A stretch of DNA of 8,384 nt from Clostridiaceae bacterium (GTDB taxonomy: Bacteria > Bacillota > Clostridia > Monoglobales > Firm-18): positions 1-8,384 of the forward strand of contig JAAZFB010000507.1 in NCBI GenBank assembly GCA_012511915.1, read 5' to 3'. A program made the position numbers and the translations under genes. The number at the start of each line of letters is the position of its first letter. Within the stretch, counting starts at the first letter, position 1. The notes under the pieces are model-generated. The model did no database searches and was not told the origin of the DNA. It saw only the letters and a list, made by a program, of their open reading frames with translations. This document shows, piece after piece, positions 7,392 through 8,384 of this stretch.

Positions 7392-8222
7392 ATACGCCCT
7401 GTTATACGCCTTGTACTCAGGGTTTTCCTCCAATTTCGCCTGATACACCTTCACTGATCCTATTTCTTTACAGGTTTTCCCGGTATCCTTAAACAGACGA
7501 TTGCAGTATTCGGAATTGCCGTGGCTTAGCGTTGCAGGGAAATACTTGCCGCAGCTCCGGCACACTTTAAAGGTCAATTCCTGCTGTATGATAGTACGCA
7601 AAAGGAAATCTATCATTTCACCGATTGTTTTCGGGTGAAGCACTTCCGCAAAGGTCGTGGCATCCACCCGCTCAAATACGGTTGCAACTGACTGAAAGTG
7701 GAACAGCGGCAAGCTCCTCCCATATTTTCTGCTATACAGCGCCGACATTTTCTCTTGAACAGACTTATCCGGTGACATAACATCAAGGGCTTGTGAAAAG
7801 ATAGTTTTCAATTCACTTTGCCATGTTAGTATATTCATAGGAATATGGGTTATATCCTTATAGTACATTTCTTCCCTCGGCTTGGTGCATTTACCAATCT
7901 CAAACCTATCTATACGCTCATACCAGTCCAAACGTAAAAATTCAAAAAAGATGTGACGTTTTGCTAATTCATCAAAGCTGCCGCGAATAAAACTAATATT
8001 ATGCTCCATATTCGGCTCATACAGGTGTTGGATTTCACTGCCAATACGGTCGCACAGCTTAAAATAATCGTCCCCTATTTCTAAATCCAACAGGTCTAAA
8101 AGGCTTTGAGAAAGCTCAAAGTCTTTTTGTTTTTCCCCTTTTGTGTTGGTAAAAGTACTATCGCTTTTCCACCTGAAATATTCCTTGCCGCTATTATAAT
8201 AAACCTTAAAAACAAATCCCAT
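7389..8222 (-). CDS. DUF6076-like zinc-ribbon protein, truncated by a nonsense codon (277 aa)
   Basis: The ATG at 8222 has AGGAG (8230-8234) 7 nt upstream and a consensus promoter beyond that. The product is soluble, with no signal peptide or membrane helix. Residues 1-215 are mostly helical and rich in aromatics. The C-terminal part holds a likely zinc site, Cys221-x2-Cys224-x15-Cys240-x10-Cys251, in the context 'CRSCGKYF...YCNR...GKTCKEIG'. I associate this arrangement with the DUF6076 family of Firmicutes accessory regions, whose function I do not know. The zinc site is intact. Translation stops at 7391-7389, but 46 more family-like codons follow in frame, so the last seventh of the protein seems lost. 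The gene is divergent from the gene starting at 8370 and convergent with the XRE gene, sharing the terminator at 7170-7219. Confidence 0.8.
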   Translation of the reverse strand: MGFVFKVYYNSGKEYFRWKSDSTFTNTKGEKQKDFELSQSLLDLLDLEIGDDYFKLCDRIGSEIQHLYEPNMEHNISFIRGSFDELAKRHIFFEFLRLDWYERIDRFEIGKCTKPREEMYYKDITHIPMNILTWQSELKTIFSQALDVMSPDKSVQEKMSALYSRKYGRSLPLFHFQSVATVFERVDATTFAEVLHPKTIGEMIDFLLRTIIQQELTFKVCRSCGKYFPATLSHGNSEYCNRLFKDTGKTCKEIGSVKVYQAKLEENPEYKAYNRAY

Positions 8223-8239
8223 ACTGCCACTCCTAATAT

Positions 8240-8253
8240 TTTAGATTTTAGAT
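8240..8253. repeat. Tandem heptamer pair, left copy of a 14-bp inverted repeat
   Basis: TTTAGAT-TTTAGAT on the plus strand reads ATCTAAA-ATCTAAA in the sense of the leftward transcript. It ends 5 nt before the AGGAG ribosome site. It lies about +7 to +20 from the predicted leftward start point and is the exact reverse complement of 8342-8355. Confidence 0.85.
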
Positions 8254-8266
8254 GTAACATAAATGT

Positions 8267-8295
8267 ATTATACAAAAGTATTGACAAGAAGTCAA
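8267..8295 (-). promoter_or_regulatory. Consensus promoter of the DUF6076-like gene
   Basis: On the minus strand, TTGACT (8295-8290) and a perfect TATAAT (8272-8267) are 17 bp apart. The start point should be near 8260, giving a leader of about 38 nt that carries the tandem ATCTAAA pair just before the ribosome site. Confidence 0.85.
8281..8295. repeat. TTGAC-N5-GTCAA palindrome shared by two -35 boxes
   Basis: The left half supplies the -35 of the rightward promoter (TTGACA, 8281-8286). The right half, read on the other strand, supplies the -35 of the leftward promoter (TTGACT, 8295-8290). The two polymerase sites are interleaved back to back, so binding should be mutually exclusive or jointly repressible. 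Confidence 0.75.
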
Positions 8296-8309
8296 TGGCC
8301 TGTTAAAAT
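8281..8309 (+). promoter_or_regulatory. Rightward consensus promoter with extended -10
   Basis: A perfect TTGACA (8281-8286) and TAAAAT (8304-8309) are 17 bp apart. TGT directly before the -10 gives an extended -10 (TGN). The start point should be near 8316, about 54 nt before the ATG at 8370. It probably drives the gene entering at the right edge. Confidence 0.8.
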
Positions 8310-8310
8310 A

Positions 8311-8350
8311 ATTTTAGATTATCGAATAATATATATGCGTAATCTAAAAT
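8311..8350. repeat. Perfect 11-bp inverted repeat spanning the rightward start point
   Basis: ATTTTAGATTA (8311-8321) and TAATCTAAAAT (8340-8350) are exact reverse complements 18 nt apart, and each contains one heptamer. The left arm straddles the predicted transcription start near 8316, so a complete RNA hairpin is unlikely. A DNA operator is the better reading. Confidence 0.65.
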
Positions 8351-8355
8351 CTAAA
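8342..8355. repeat. Tandem heptamer pair, right copy of the 14-bp inverted repeat
   Basis: ATCTAAA-ATCTAAA lies one base before the GGAGGTGA ribosome site of the rightward gene. It is the exact inverted partner of 8240-8253. With the single copy at 8313-8319 it makes five heptamers between the two divergent genes. Confidence 0.85.
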
Positions 8356-8356
8356 C

Positions 8357-8364
8357 GGAGGTGA
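8357..8364 (+). promoter_or_regulatory. Strong ribosome binding site of the right-edge gene
   Basis: GGAGGTGA, a near-perfect match to the 16S rRNA tail, lies 5 nt before the ATG at 8370. It is the main evidence that a real gene starts here. Confidence 0.8.
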
Positions 8365-8369
8365 TGTTT

Positions 8370-8384
8370 ATGAAAATCAAAACA
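8370..8384 (+). CDS. Start of a rightward gene cut by the window edge
   Basis: Only ATG and four more codons (MKIKT) are visible, so no product can be named. The call rests on the excellent GGAGGTGA ribosome site and on the consensus promoter with extended -10 at 8281-8309. It is divergent from, and apparently co-regulated with, the DUF6076-like gene. Confidence 0.65.

Noticed and set aside
8096..8306. Short frames of 63 and 66 codons over the divergent promoter region
   Set aside because: They overlap the start of the DUF6076-like gene and two consensus promoters. They have no ribosome sites and no recognisable protein.
8311..8350. Leader-RNA hairpin or riboswitch before the right-edge gene
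   Set aside because: The left arm straddles the predicted start point, the stem is AU-rich and no conserved riboswitch core is visible. A DNA operator explains it better.

Overview
The window looks like accessory DNA from a low-GC Gram-positive anaerobe, most likely a Clostridia-type Firmicute. The evidence is AT-rich intergenic DNA, strong GGAGG-type Shine-Dalgarno sites, consensus sigma-A promoters, secreted proteins built of Ig-like and PPC-like modules, and a DUF6076-like zinc-ribbon gene of a kind I associate with Firmicutes accessory islands. The taxonomic call is inference. I saw no tRNA, rRNA, CRISPR array, transposase or integrase.

Left part (1-6691): a leftward, probably co-transcribed, three-gene set for exported proteins. 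In order of transcription these are a 342-aa membrane-anchored protein (6597-5569), a 1270-aa secreted multidomain protein (5522-1710) and a secreted, possibly lipidated, beta-propeller-like protein (from 1681 off the left edge). The gaps are 46 and 28 nt with no terminator. A near-consensus promoter (TTGACG, 17 bp, TATATT) precedes the set. Its -35 lies between the arms of a perfect 11-bp inverted repeat, a good operator candidate.

Middle (6692-7250): a divergent, GTG-started XRE-type regulator of 110 aa (6818-7150). Its upstream region carries an 18-bp-spaced near-perfect 13-mer repeat and a TATAAT box. The arrangement suggests that it controls itself and the surface operon. A long-stem bidirectional terminator (7170-7219) closes this gene and the convergent one.

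Right part (7248-8384): a leftward DUF6076-like gene (277 aa). An in-frame TAA splits off 46 further in-frame codons that look like its natural C-terminus, so the allele appears truncated by one nonsense codon. Upstream is a compact divergent control region. It has two back-to-back consensus promoters with interleaved -35 boxes in a TTGAC-N5-GTCAA palindrome, and five copies of the heptamer ATCTAAA. Tandem pairs of the heptamer sit just before the ribosome binding sites of both divergent genes. Only the first five codons of the rightward gene are in the window.

The most noteworthy items are the heptamer-decorated divergent promoter, the nonsense codon, and the operator-regulated operon of three uncharacterised surface proteins next to an XRE regulator. 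All family assignments are from reading the sequence, without database searches.
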